A model generated the notes under the pieces. The model did not search any database. It was given only the letters and a program-made list of their open reading frames with translations, and was not told the DNA's origin. The position numbers and the translations under genes were made by a program. Positions 1 through 6,952 of a stretch of 25,179 bases of DNA are shown one piece after another (the stretch's first letter is position 1; every line of letters starts with the position of its first letter). Origin of the DNA: a virus. Location: the IMG/VR virus record IMGVR_UViG_3300046698_000109, positions 1-25,179 of that record. One strand, given 5' to 3'.

Positions 1-100
1 AGCCGTTCACGTCGAGCGAGCCGAACTCGACGACGATGCCAGGGACGTCGACGAGCTCGTTGAGGCAGCGCTGAACCCAGTCCCGGGCCGCGGCGTGCAT
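1..100 (-). CDS. SAM-dependent methyltransferase-like protein, N-terminal part (cut by window edge)
   Basis: Only the first 33 codons are visible; the gene runs off the left edge. The start is the ATG at 100-98, which shares a base with the stop of the upstream glycosyltransferase-like gene (TGATG), so the two are translationally coupled. The visible part reads MHAAARDWVQRCL, then a strand-turn VVEFGSLDVNG. That resembles the amphipathic first helix and motif I (hydrophobic strand ending E-F-G-S/A-L) of class I methyltransferases common in phage sugar clusters. The substrate cannot be told; a sugar or glycan is plausible from the neighbours. The family call rests on one short motif. Confidence 0.5.
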   Translation of the reverse strand, partial: MHAAARDWVQRCLNELVDVPGIVVEFGSLDVNG

Positions 101-723
101 CAGGCGCTCCAGAGGTGGCGACGGGACCGATACAGCGCCGTGTCGGCATCGAGGCTGGCGAAGCCGAGCCGGTAGACCTCGTCGTCATCAGCCTTCCCCG
201 CGACGGGGTGCAGGTGCTCGACCACGGACTCGGCGCAGTAGGCGAACCGACCGCGGGACGCGGCCGTCTCGAACAGCTCGGTCTCGCTGAACACGTGACC
301 GTAGCCCTCGTGGATGATGGCCCCGGTCCCGTCCACCGTGCCGCCCTCTTCGAGCAGGTAGCGCCGGGAGACGAGGGCGAGCGTGCCGCGCGGGTTCCAC
401 AGGTCGTTGACCGCGACCACGCCGTCAACCTGCTCCATCGTTGCTATCGCCGCGTCGAGCCAGCCGGGGTGGAACCTCACGTCGTCGGCACCGAGGAACA
501 CGTACGGCTCCGTCGTGCAGCCGAACAGCTTGTTCAACCGACCGCCCCAGGTCCCGCCCTCATCGGGGTAGTAGCGGACCGGGCCGATGACGGGCCGAAC
601 CACGTCCGGGGTCGCCGCGATGAGCACGACATGCTCATAGGGTGTCGTCTCCTTAATGTTGGCGACAAGACCAGCCAGACGGTCGCCGCGCATCGCCGGG
701 ATCAGAATCGCTGCCTTAAGCAC
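100..723 (-). CDS. Glycosyltransferase-like protein (GT-A fold)
   Basis: 207 residues from a GTG start at 723. The N-terminus (ILIPAMRGDRLAGLVANI) looks like the first beta strand and helix of a GT-A nucleotide-sugar domain. YVFLGADDVRFHPGWLDAA near residue 80 has the Asp-Asp cluster that binds metal and sugar nucleotide in family 2-like enzymes. IHEGYGHVFSETEL and EHLHPVAGK follow in the C-terminal half, as in small phage glycosyltransferases. It is shorter than typical cellular GT2 enzymes (about 250-300 residues). It lies in a run of sugar genes and overlaps the downstream methyltransferase start by one base. Role inferred: glycosylation of a virion or host component. Donor and acceptor unknown. 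Confidence 0.6.
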   Translation of the reverse strand: MLKAAILIPAMRGDRLAGLVANIKETTPYEHVVLIAATPDVVRPVIGPVRYYPDEGGTWGGRLNKLFGCTTEPYVFLGADDVRFHPGWLDAAIATMEQVDGVVAVNDLWNPRGTLALVSRRYLLEEGGTVDGTGAIIHEGYGHVFSETELFETAASRGRFAYCAESVVEHLHPVAGKADDDEVYRLGFASLDADTALYRSRRHLWSA

Positions 724-744
724 GGCGCAACCACCCGCTAGGGG

Positions 745-945
745 TCATGGTGATATAGGGCTCGATGTCGTGGTCTGCGGCCAACTCAGGTGGTTCTCGC
801 GGTCGCGCTCGTCGCCATCGGTGTTCAGCCAGACCTGGACCTCGTCGATGATGGGGTCGAAGCGGCGCAGGTTTGTGAGCAGGATGCTCTCTGTACGCTT
901 CCGGCCCGAAGGGATGAAGGCGGAGATTCGCCAGCCGTCGATCAT
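745..945 (-). pseudogene. Truncated glycosyltransferase-like gene, probably frameshifted
   Basis: The ATG at 945 overlaps the upstream stop (ATGA). The 66-residue product begins like a glycosyltransferase: WRISAFIPSGRKRTESIL, then RFDPIIDEVQVWLNTDGDE, where the GT-A N-terminal strand and sugar-nucleotide loop are usually followed by some 200 more residues. After residue ~50 the frame gives a Thr/Ser tail (WPQTTTSSPISP). Another minus frame gives a more protein-like continuation (ELAADHDIEPYI, then TMTPSGWLRRA), ending in a TAA that overlaps the start of the next gene by 8 bases, the usual junction style here. I read this as a frameshift near 785-800 in an already shortened gene. A genuine short protein is the alternative. 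Confidence 0.45.
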
Positions 946-1505
946 GGCCGTCCCTCCACCGTTGCCAGCCGGGCGACTTCCCGGTCCACGCTATCGACGT
1001 CCCAGCTCCCCTTGAACCTCCGGAGCCAGGCGTTCTCCACCACCATGTTCAGCCGGCCGTGGCGCTCGACGAAGATCCCTGAGTGGGGCAGGTCACCCAG
1101 CGTGACGTAACGGTGGAGCTCGGCGTACCCCCGGCACCAGTCGACCTCTAACTCGACGGCGGCCTCTTTGCTCGGGACTGTCGGGCAGCCGAGCCGGCCG
1201 ACGTCGTCCGCGAGGTACTTGCCCATGTACATGCCGAACGGACCGGGTGTCTGCGACAGTGACACTGCCGTCCCTTGGTAGCGGTCAAAGACGAGACCCC
1301 ACAGCCCGTTGTCGAGTACTTCGGTCGAGTAGGGGAGGAACACGAACTCCTGGAACGACCGGGCACCCAGGGCGATCGAGTGCAGCTCGAACTCCCACGT
1401 CCAGTCGATGACGACCGGGTAGTCGGTGTCGACCGTCGCCAGCAGGCCAGCCAGCCAGCCGGAGCGGTCCCGAGCGGCACCGATGACTATGCCGGCGGGT
1501 TCCAC
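942..1505 (-). CDS. Conserved phage protein of glycosyltransferase-like type
   Basis: 187 residues from a GTG at 1505. An alternative start lies nearer the stop of the upstream epimerase. Features are VIGAARDRSGWLAGLL at the N-terminus, an Asp/Glu-rich WTWEFELHSI, FVFLPYSTEVLD near residue 80 (position of the DxD strand in GT-A enzymes), PGPFGMYMGKY, and a C-terminal NMVVENAWLRRFKGSW. This pattern recurs in actinobacterial phage proteins beside glycosyltransferases. No canonical DxD is visible, so enzyme activity is unproven. It overlaps the epimerase by 19 bases and the broken glycosyltransferase by 4, so it belongs to the sugar operon. Confidence 0.5.
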   Translation of the reverse strand: MEPAGIVIGAARDRSGWLAGLLATVDTDYPVVIDWTWEFELHSIALGARSFQEFVFLPYSTEVLDNGLWGLVFDRYQGTAVSLSQTPGPFGMYMGKYLADDVGRLGCPTVPSKEAAVELEVDWCRGYAELHRYVTLGDLPHSGIFVERHGRLNMVVENAWLRRFKGSWDVDSVDREVARLATVEGRP

Positions 1506-2410
1506 GTCACGCCCTTGTTCTGATGGAACCACTCGACCGTCTCAGCCATTCCCGACTCAAGTGGAACGAACCCCCCGGGGTCGATGCCAGCGGAGTACAG
1601 CGTGTCCACCTTGGCCGTGACCGTGTCGCCCTCGATCTCACCTGGCCGCATCGGCAGGTAGACGATCTCGACCTTGCCGCCCGTGTGCGCTATCGCGAGC
1701 TGGCTGACCAGCCTGGCGACGTCGTTGACGGTGTTGTGGACGACCGGCCCGGCCTCGATCGCGTGGGGGTGGACGACGCCAGCCGCCGCTAGCTCAAGTG
1801 CTTTCACCAGCACACGCGCCAAGTCCTCGACGTAGAGCATGTCGCTCACTTGCTCGCCATCCCCGTAGACCTCGATCGGCATCCCCGACAACGCCCGGCA
1901 AACGAGGGCCGGGACGATCTTGCGGACCCTGCCGGGGGCGAACGGCAGGGCGGCGCGCTGGCCTGGCCCGTAGGCGTTCACGCAGCGCACGTTGTTGACC
2001 CTCGTGCCCCGTTCTCGGTTGAACATCTCGACGAAGTGCTCGCCGCAGGTCTTGGTGATCGAGTAGGTGTTCCGCATCCACCAGTTGCCGACGCAGATGT
2101 AGATGCCGGGGACGTCGTACTGAGCCGCCGCCTCCAGGACGTTCAGCGTGCCGAAGACGTTGGTCTCGGCTGATGGCCGCGGGTTCGCGATCGTCTCCTG
2201 AGTACCGAGAACCGCCGCGAGGTGAACGAAAGCGTCCACGTGGGCGAACGCCTCAGTGACAGCCGTCGAGTCGCGCACGTCGCCCAGGAACGTCTCTTCG
2301 CCGACCCGCGCAAGGTGGTCGAAGGCAACGGGCGTGTGACCCCTCCGCTGCAGCTCGGCGCTCAGGTGGTGGCCGATGAACCCGGAAGCCCCGGTGACAA
2401 GGACTCGCAT
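1487..2410 (-). CDS. NAD-dependent sugar epimerase/dehydratase (extended SDR)
   Basis: 307 residues. The ATG at 2410 shares a base with the upstream stop (TGATG); GTG codons at 2413 and 2416 are alternatives closer to a GGGGAGA ribosome site. The N-terminus has the NAD-binding TGASGFIG (TGxxGxxG) of extended short-chain dehydrogenases. An acidic residue in VAFDHLARV ends the second strand, GDVRDSTAV follows, and the catalytic YSITK (YxxxK) comes in the middle. RCVNAYGPGQ is typical of the UDP-glucose 4-epimerase / dTDP-glucose dehydratase group. It probably interconverts a nucleotide sugar for the adjacent glycosyltransferases. Exact substrate is not predictable. Full length for the family. 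Confidence 0.85.
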   Translation of the reverse strand: MRVLVTGASGFIGHHLSAELQRRGHTPVAFDHLARVGEETFLGDVRDSTAVTEAFAHVDAFVHLAAVLGTQETIANPRPSAETNVFGTLNVLEAAAQYDVPGIYICVGNWWMRNTYSITKTCGEHFVEMFNRERGTRVNNVRCVNAYGPGQRAALPFAPGRVRKIVPALVCRALSGMPIEVYGDGEQVSDMLYVEDLARVLVKALELAAAGVVHPHAIEAGPVVHNTVNDVARLVSQLAIAHTGGKVEIVYLPMRPGEIEGDTVTAKVDTLYSAGIDPGGFVPLESGMAETVEWFHQNKGVTWNPPA

Positions 2411-3090
2411 CACCACGGCGTCTCCCCTCGTCTCACGCGCATGTCAACGCTATCGCTCCTGTAGCGCTTGCAGTCAGTCGGGCGCTCGGGGACATCGACC
2501 GGCACGAACACGTAGCCCGCGTCGGTCAGCCGGTTCCAGAAGTGGGCGTCGGCCTCGCGCCACATCTGCGCCGTCGGTGGCGTGTCGGGGAAGCCCCCCA
2601 CCGCCTCGAACGCCGTCCGGGTCAGCATGACCGAGTTGAGGTCGACCTGGTGGTAGGCGTTGGCGAGGACACCCTGGCAGGACCGGACGCCGAACTCGGT
2701 CCCGTCCTCGTGGAGCAGCCGTTGCGCGCCGTAGACGACGTCGTGGCCCTCGTCGAGCTTGGCGACCATCCGCTCGAGCCGGTCCGGGTAGTAGAAGTCG
2801 TCGCCGCAGAGGAAGGTCAGGTAGTCCGCCCCGAGCGCGGCGCAGCGGTTGATGATGGTCGCGTACCGGACCGTCTCGGCCCGCTCGGCGTCGGTCGTGT
2901 CGAGCTGGACGACGGTCACGCGCCGGTCGCTCCGGACGCGGTCGAGCGCCGCGTCGACGCCGCGGTCCTGCGAGCCGTCGTCGACGGCGAACAGCTCCCA
3001 GTCCTCGTAGGTCTGCCCGAGGACGGAGCCCAGGGCGGCGGGCAGGTACTCGGCCGCCCGATAGATCGGCATGACGACCGAAACGGTCAC
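2410..3090 (-). CDS. Family 2 glycosyltransferase
   Basis: 226 residues. The GTG at 3090 overlaps the upstream stop (GTGA). The N-terminus is a textbook GT2: VSVVMPIYRAAEYLPAAL, SVLGQTYEDWELFAVDDGSQD (UDP/metal-binding Asp in VDDGS), then FLCGDDFYYPDRLERM, where the DD pair replaces the DxD metal ligand. A C-terminal WREADAHFWNRL sits near the expected catalytic-base region. It transfers a sugar from a nucleotide donor, probably made with the help of the downstream epimerase with which it overlaps. No membrane segment is seen, so it should be cytoplasmic. Among the sugar genes its family assignment is the most secure. Confidence 0.85.
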   Translation of the reverse strand: MTVSVVMPIYRAAEYLPAALGSVLGQTYEDWELFAVDDGSQDRGVDAALDRVRSDRRVTVVQLDTTDAERAETVRYATIINRCAALGADYLTFLCGDDFYYPDRLERMVAKLDEGHDVVYGAQRLLHEDGTEFGVRSCQGVLANAYHQVDLNSVMLTRTAFEAVGGFPDTPPTAQMWREADAHFWNRLTDAGYVFVPVDVPERPTDCKRYRSDSVDMRVRRGETPW

Positions 3091-3230
3091 TGGTGCAGCT
3101 CGCACCGCGGGCGGGCGTAGCTCCCCGTCGAGCGCCCGCAGCCCGGCTCCTTGCAGAGCCACCCGCCGACCCACGCCGTGTGAAAGCGCCTGCGCGCCCA
3201 GGCGAGCCACCGCTTACCCTTCCGGCGCAT
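3087..3230 (-). CDS. Small basic Cys-containing protein
   Basis: 47 residues from an ATG at 3230, inside the 3' end of the upstream glycosyltransferase-like gene (17-base overlap), and ending in GTGA overlap with the GT2 gene. Composition is strongly basic (MRRKGKRWLAWARRRFHTAW), followed by WLCKEPGC and RPRCELHQ: three Cys and a His that could bind zinc. The coupling at both ends and the lack of spare DNA support it as a real gene. No function recognised. Confidence 0.5.
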   Translation of the reverse strand: MRRKGKRWLAWARRRFHTAWVGGWLCKEPGCGRSTGSYARPRCELHQ

Positions 3231-3786
3231 AGCGCCCCTCCCTGTCCACTGGGTACGGTTCGTGCTCGGTCCCGCAGGCGCACAGCCCGTGGAAGACGTG
3301 GTGCTGGAACACTGCCGGGAAGTGTAGGTGCGCCGCGTACCCCTGGTCACGTAACGCCCCGAGCACCCGGACATCGAGCCGCCGCCAGTCCCCGCGCCCC
3401 AGTCCCGGCGCGTCGTCCACGTTGCCGACGTCGGCCATCAGGCCAGGGTGCGTCGCCATCAGCGTTGCCCGGAACCGGACGCAGCCGAGCGCGCCGGAGA
3501 GCGTCGGGTCGCCGCCGTCCGCCCCGCCGTAGCCGGGGCCGTTGTACGGGAACACGCACCAGGGCTCGGGACAGCGCCGGAACTGCGAGAGCACCGTCCG
3601 GTGGAGCTCGATGTCCTGCTCGACGACCACCAGGTCCCCCCCGGCGCCCCACAGCGCCGTCAACTCCCGCCAGTAGCCGGTCGTGTCGTCCGGCCCGATC
3701 TGGACCCGCCTGGCCGTCGGGGCGAACCGCTCCAGCGCCGCGAGGGCGAGCGGGTGGGCGTGGACGTGGACGAAGCAGACGGTCAG
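3214..3786 (-). CDS. Glycosyltransferase-like protein with apparent CTG start
   Basis: About 190 residues. Recognisable sequence starts at LTVCFVHVHAHPLALAAL and continues through DLVVVEQDIELH (acidic position of the DxD strand), WCVFPYNGPGYGG, VGNVDDAPGLGRGDW and LHFPAVFQHHVF. This matches the layout of short phage glycosyltransferase-like proteins. No ATG or GTG lies before it in frame close by. The codon overlapping the stop of the upstream gene is CTG (CTGA), the same junction geometry used elsewhere with ATGA and GTGA, so I place the start there. The next in-frame GTG, about 52 codons on, would remove the conserved N-terminus. No good ribosome site precedes the CTG, so re-initiation is likely. 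Confidence 0.55.
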   Translation of the reverse strand: MTVCFVHVHAHPLALAALERFAPTARRVQIGPDDTTGYWRELTALWGAGGDLVVVEQDIELHRTVLSQFRRCPEPWCVFPYNGPGYGGADGGDPTLSGALGCVRFRATLMATHPGLMADVGNVDDAPGLGRGDWRRLDVRVLGALRDQGYAAHLHFPAVFQHHVFHGLCACGTEHEPYPVDREGRYAPEG

Positions 3787-4235
3787 CGGCGGGGAGGTGC
3801 CGCGCCGTCGTCCCCGAGCGCCCGGTTCGTCGGCCGGGCCCGAGTAGGGCGTGCGGGCTGCCCCGCGGGCGGGGCCTGCTTGGCTGCCCGCGGCGGCGGG
3901 ACAAGGCGCGCCTGCGGCCGCGGCGGCACCACGGCCCTGCCGAGGGCCAGCTCCGACGCGTCCATGAACCCGGCGCGCACCTGGGCCTGGGCGTCGACCT
4001 CGGTCATCCACGACGACTGCTCGCCCGCCGCCAGGGTGACGTGCATCCGCAGGTACAGTTCGGCCACGTCCGGGGGGACCTCGAACCAGCCGGCGCTGTC
4101 GGCCGCGTACTCGTCCCCGCCGTGGGCGATGGCGTCCGTGCCGCTGGCGACCCACTGGTAGGCGATGAGGCTCCGGCCCGGGTTCGTCGGGTCCTTCGAG
4201 CGCCATGCGTTCTTCGTGAAGTGCTTGATGTGCAT
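3783..4235 (-). CDS. Hypothetical phage protein with Pro/Ala/Arg-rich tail
   Basis: 150 residues with an ATG at 4235 preceded by a strong CAGGAGG ribosome site. The first ~95 residues look folded (HIKHFTKNAWRSKDP, WVASGTDAIAHGGDEY, GWFEVPPDVAELYL). The last ~55 are low-complexity Pro, Ala and Arg and probably disordered. The stop overlaps the CTG start of the next gene. I do not recognise the family. Its own ribosome site after a 35-base gap suggests it starts a new translational unit leading into the sugar module. Confidence 0.6.
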   Translation of the reverse strand: MHIKHFTKNAWRSKDPTNPGRSLIAYQWVASGTDAIAHGGDEYAADSAGWFEVPPDVAELYLRMHVTLAAGEQSSWMTEVDAQAQVRAGFMDASELALGRAVVPPRPQARLVPPPRAAKQAPPAGQPARPTRARPTNRALGDDGAAPPRR

Positions 4236-4270
4236 GTCAGCCTCCTGTCAGTGGGTCGCGTTCTCTCAGG

Positions 4271-4783
4271 CTACGCGCTCAGCGGTACGCGTGTGATCCG
4301 CCCCTGGACACACTCGGGGCAGGCGCAGCGCCAGCGGTACTTCTGCGCTGGCGGCGGCTCGTTCCACTCGAAGCGAATCCAATCGTCGTTGTCCTCGGTG
4401 ATCGTCCCCACGGCCCCGATGATTGCCACGGCGTCGGCGTGTTTGTCCGAGTCGCCACACAAGCCGACGTACGGGCGCTGGCGGTGTTTCTCGCCCTCCT
4501 CAACCGGGTCACCCTGACATGACACCCAAGTCAAGACGCCAGCGGCCCACAGGTCGAGAATCAGCGGCTCGATGTAGCGGTCCACCCAGGCGACGTGCTC
4601 GAAGTCCGTGCAGAGCACTTGGAGATGGCTGTCGCCCGCGTACGTCCCACCCACCTTGAATGGCGCTAGCGCGCATCCGTTCGGGCAGACATCCGAGTAC
4701 CAAGGCGACGGGTAGGTGAAGCCCGTTCCCCAGCACAGGTGACAGTCGGGGTTCCACTTGGCGGGGGCTGGGTGAGGTCGCAT
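4271..4783 (-). CDS. Hypothetical Cys-rich protein
   Basis: 170 residues. The ATG at 4783 lies one base after the upstream stop (TGACATG). Cysteine pairs occur at the N-terminus (CHLCWGTGF, VCPNGC) and the C-terminus (RCACPECVQG), suggesting two zinc-binding knuckles around a middle domain (LCTDFEHVAWVDRYIEPLILDLW, WVSCQGDP). The middle segment suggests a small alpha/beta fold, but I cannot name a family. Confidence 0.6.
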   Translation of the reverse strand: MRPHPAPAKWNPDCHLCWGTGFTYPSPWYSDVCPNGCALAPFKVGGTYAGDSHLQVLCTDFEHVAWVDRYIEPLILDLWAAGVLTWVSCQGDPVEEGEKHRQRPYVGLCGDSDKHADAVAIIGAVGTITEDNDDWIRFEWNEPPPAQKYRWRCACPECVQGRITRVPLSA

Positions 4784-4784
4784 G

Positions 4785-5345
4785 TCAGCCGTCCGTCGCG
4801 GCCCAGTCAGCCGGTACGGCCCCGTCGAGCTTCGGCGCGCCTATGTGGGACAAAGTCACGCGGACCCCGTCGAGCTTCGCCAAGTCCCGCTGGTAGTGCC
4901 GCGCGCTCCGGGCACGCTCGTAACGCAGCCACAGCTCAGGGGCCACCCGTGTCCTGACCATCGCCCACGCCCACGTCCGGAGGGGCGGGATCGTGCGCCT
5001 GTTGGCCCGCATCAGGTGTGCGAAGTAGCCGCTGAGCGCCTCGATCTCGCGCTCTCGGTCCTCGGCCGCGCTGAGCTTGCCCGTGCCCGTGTAGATGAAG
5101 GCGGCCCAGGCGTCGCCCCATTCGTCGCCGCAACTGCACCTGATCGTCGACCGGATCGCGGCCACGTTTAGCGACAGCGCCCTGTGGACGACTGGCACGA
5201 GTGACGAATCCGGTATCTGGCAATGAACCCTCCCCAGCGTGTCTATCCACTGCGCGGGCCGGTGGCGGTCGGTTGCCTCGGCGTACCATGGACGCCGCAA
5301 ACGCTCTTGCTCCTTGCGGTGCTTCTTGCCCCGTCGCTTTGCCAT
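4785..5345 (-). CDS. Hypothetical protein with basic N-terminus
   Basis: 186 residues from an ATG at 5345, preceded by CAGGAGGC. This start is preferred over an in-frame extension of 48 codons that reads into the upstream gene. The N-terminus is highly basic (MAKRRGKKHRKEQERLRR) and could contact nucleic acid. CSCGDEWGDAW holds a Cys pair, and the rest is predicted helical (EREIEALSGYFAHLMRAN, TWAWAMVRTRVAPELW). No family recognised. Confidence 0.6.
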   Translation of the reverse strand: MAKRRGKKHRKEQERLRRPWYAEATDRHRPAQWIDTLGRVHCQIPDSSLVPVVHRALSLNVAAIRSTIRCSCGDEWGDAWAAFIYTGTGKLSAAEDREREIEALSGYFAHLMRANRRTIPPLRTWAWAMVRTRVAPELWLRYERARSARHYQRDLAKLDGVRVTLSHIGAPKLDGAVPADWAATDG

Positions 5346-5346
5346 T

Positions 5347-6195
5347 TCAGCCTCCTGTCGCCTCCGCGGCCAGCCACAGGTCGCGGAGGATTTCCTTGCC
5401 GACGATCCGCAGCGCGTCGGCGTGCTGGTGGCCCTTGGACCAGGGCGAGCCATCAGGCGCGGGTTTGCCGCTGGGCCCGCATCGCACACACGGCCCGGCG
5501 TGTTCCCTCTTGACCGTCTCGGCGCGCCGCTCCTCGTAGATGCGTCGATAGCGCCGTTTGGCGTCGCTGACCCAACCTAGGCCGAAGTCCTCGGATGCCA
5601 TCAGTTCCTTGATGTCCCTACCAGGTTCCATACACACGTGATCCACTATGAGCCAGAGGATCGTCTTGAGCCTCGGATTGCCCAGCTTGAAAGCATCCTC
5701 TTGGCTCATGCCCGTTCGCTTCTTACGCGTGGGGTCGCCGACACCGCAGTAGGCCCAGAGCTGCGACACCGACCGCCGGTACGGCTCTTGGTCGATGAGC
5801 ACGCGCTTGGGGTTGTCGGTCCGGCTGGACGGCTTGGACGGATCGAAGGCTTGGTTGTCCGCCCATGCCTTCGGCGTGGCAACGTCGACCGGCCCCAGGT
5901 GGCCGAGGAGGCGCGCCATGAGGTGTTCGCCGACACCTTTCTCCGCTCGCTGCCAGGCGATGACGGACGGGGGGACGGTCTTCCGGTAGCAGCGCACCAG
6001 GTCCAGGCCGATCTGGTGTCTCAGGGCCTTCAACGCTTGGAGGTGGACGATATACGGTCCGGCATCGACGTTCAGCGGCCGGACGATTTCACCATCGCCG
6101 TTCACGCCGACCCGGTTCGACTGACGCGTGTATTCCTGGTCGATGTCGGCGAACATTTCGGCCCACATGCGCAGCTCGTCGTAGCCGCCCGTCAT
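5347..6195 (-). CDS. Helix-hairpin-helix protein resembling the C-terminal half of IS110/IS116 transposases
   Basis: 282 residues. I take the ATG at 6195, one base after the upstream stop; longer in-frame versions read through the upstream gene. EKGVGEHLMARLLGHLG resembles the helix-hairpin-helix of the Transposase_20 (IS110-family C-terminal) domain. SQLWAYCGVGDPTRKK, a short insert, then KLGNPRLKTILWLI follow in the order seen there (usually written QLAAYAGL ... GNPRLRRAL). The C-terminus HADALRIVGKEILRDLW is shared by similar phage-borne proteins. The N-terminal DEDD catalytic domain of real IS110 enzymes is absent, and no element ends are visible. It is therefore more likely a phage DNA- or RNA-binding protein than a transposase. 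The relationship is judged by eye. Confidence 0.5.
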   Translation of the reverse strand: MTGGYDELRMWAEMFADIDQEYTRQSNRVGVNGDGEIVRPLNVDAGPYIVHLQALKALRHQIGLDLVRCYRKTVPPSVIAWQRAEKGVGEHLMARLLGHLGPVDVATPKAWADNQAFDPSKPSSRTDNPKRVLIDQEPYRRSVSQLWAYCGVGDPTRKKRTGMSQEDAFKLGNPRLKTILWLIVDHVCMEPGRDIKELMASEDFGLGWVSDAKRRYRRIYEERRAETVKREHAGPCVRCGPSGKPAPDGSPWSKGHQHADALRIVGKEILRDLWLAAEATGG

Positions 6196-6196
6196 C

Positions 6197-6646
6197 TCAT
6201 GCCACCCTTGGGAGCACCGGCTTGAGCTTGAGATCGCCGAACCGTGCGACGCGCTCCCTGCGCATCTGCGCGATGCAGGCGTGGTAGAAGGCGATGGACT
6301 CGCCCAGGTCGCGGCGCTGATCCTCCAGCTCGGCGATGCGGCCCTTGAACTGTTCGACCGTCGCATCCTCGTAGCGCACCCACTCGCCGTCGAGCGGGAA
6401 GCCTTCGGCGAGAAGCTGCTCGCGACCGTCCTGGGTGAGCCGGTCGGTCTCGGGATCGTAGACACGGCGCTCGACCCCCCGCACGGCGTCGCGGAGCCGC
6501 ATGAGCACGTAGTCGTTGATCGCCGCGGACGCGGCCCCGACCGGGTCGGGTAGCTTCCGCAACTTCGCCTCCACCCAGAGCACGGCTCGTTGGCCGATCA
6601 GGTCGCGCCGCCGCGCCTCTGTGATAAGTGAGTCAATGGATGCCAT
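6197..6646 (-). CDS. Hypothetical helical protein
   Basis: 149 residues with an ATG at 6646 preceded by AGGAAGGAGC, a good ribosome site. Almost entirely predicted alpha-helix: SLITEARRRDLIGQRAVLW, then a charged coiled-coil-like stretch EQFKGRIAELEDQRRDL. No known motif found. It is the first gene downstream of the hairpin array at 6673-6952, so that array forms its 5' leader if transcription reads through from the right. Confidence 0.6.
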   Translation of the reverse strand: MASIDSLITEARRRDLIGQRAVLWVEAKLRKLPDPVGAASAAINDYVLMRLRDAVRGVERRVYDPETDRLTQDGREQLLAEGFPLDGEWVRYEDATVEQFKGRIAELEDQRRDLGESIAFYHACIAQMRRERVARFGDLKLKPVLPRVA

Positions 6647-6672
6647 GGGATTGCTCCTTCCTGTCTGTGGTG

Positions 6673-6952
6673 CTACCGGGCGAGTTCGGGATGGGTTTCG
6701 GTGGACGCTTGGCCCGGCAGAAGGTTGTCACCGCGGCGAGCGCCAGCTGGGTTTCGTCACCAGCTTGGCCGCGGTGACAAAAGGGTGCCCGGAGCGAGGC
6801 GGTCATGGGTTTCGAACGACCTTTGGCTCCGGGCAGAAGGGGCGACCGCGGCGGCGGGCGGGTGGGTTTCGTCACGATCGTGGCCGCGGTCGCGAAGTGG
6901 GCAGGCGCGGCGGAGGGACTGTGGGGCTCGCGCCGACATTGGCCGCGCCTGC
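6673..6952 (-). repeat. Array of five tandem ~57-bp hairpin units with conserved core
   Basis: No gene fits this stretch. It holds five tandem units, each a long inverted repeat around ~30 bases. Arms (plus-strand coordinates) are 6673-6681/6712-6720 (9 pairs, one A-C that becomes G-U on the minus strand), 6725-6737/6768-6780 (13), 6786-6795/6826-6835 (10), 6842-6852/6883-6893 (11) and 6901-6911/6942-6952 (11). Arm sequences differ between units but stay complementary. The core TGGGTTTCG recurs at 6692, 6748, 6806 and 6863, and as TGGGGCTCG at 6922. Most units also share GAG after the left arm and TTG before the right arm. Spacings of 56, 58, 57 and 59 bases are not multiples of three. An RNA is inferred; the strand is unproven, and minus fits the operon. 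Confidence 0.8.

Noticed and set aside
3093-4517. A long plus-strand ORF (474 codons)
   Set aside because: Its product is Arg/Pro/Gly-rich without any motif and lies antisense to several genes with recognisable domains and ribosome sites: a high-GC shadow frame.
5347-6195. A complete IS110-type insertion sequence
   Set aside because: No DEDD catalytic domain, no recognisable ends or flanking recombination site, and the gene is tightly packed with its neighbours.
6800-6830. tRNA-like T-arm (TGGGTTTCGAACGACC) in one hairpin unit
   Set aside because: No acceptor, D or anticodon arms around it and the other units do not keep the pairing; the similarity is local.
6673-6952. CRISPR-like array
   Set aside because: The repeated part is only a 9-base core and short flanks; the differing parts are mutually complementary stems rather than independent spacers, and no cas genes are present.
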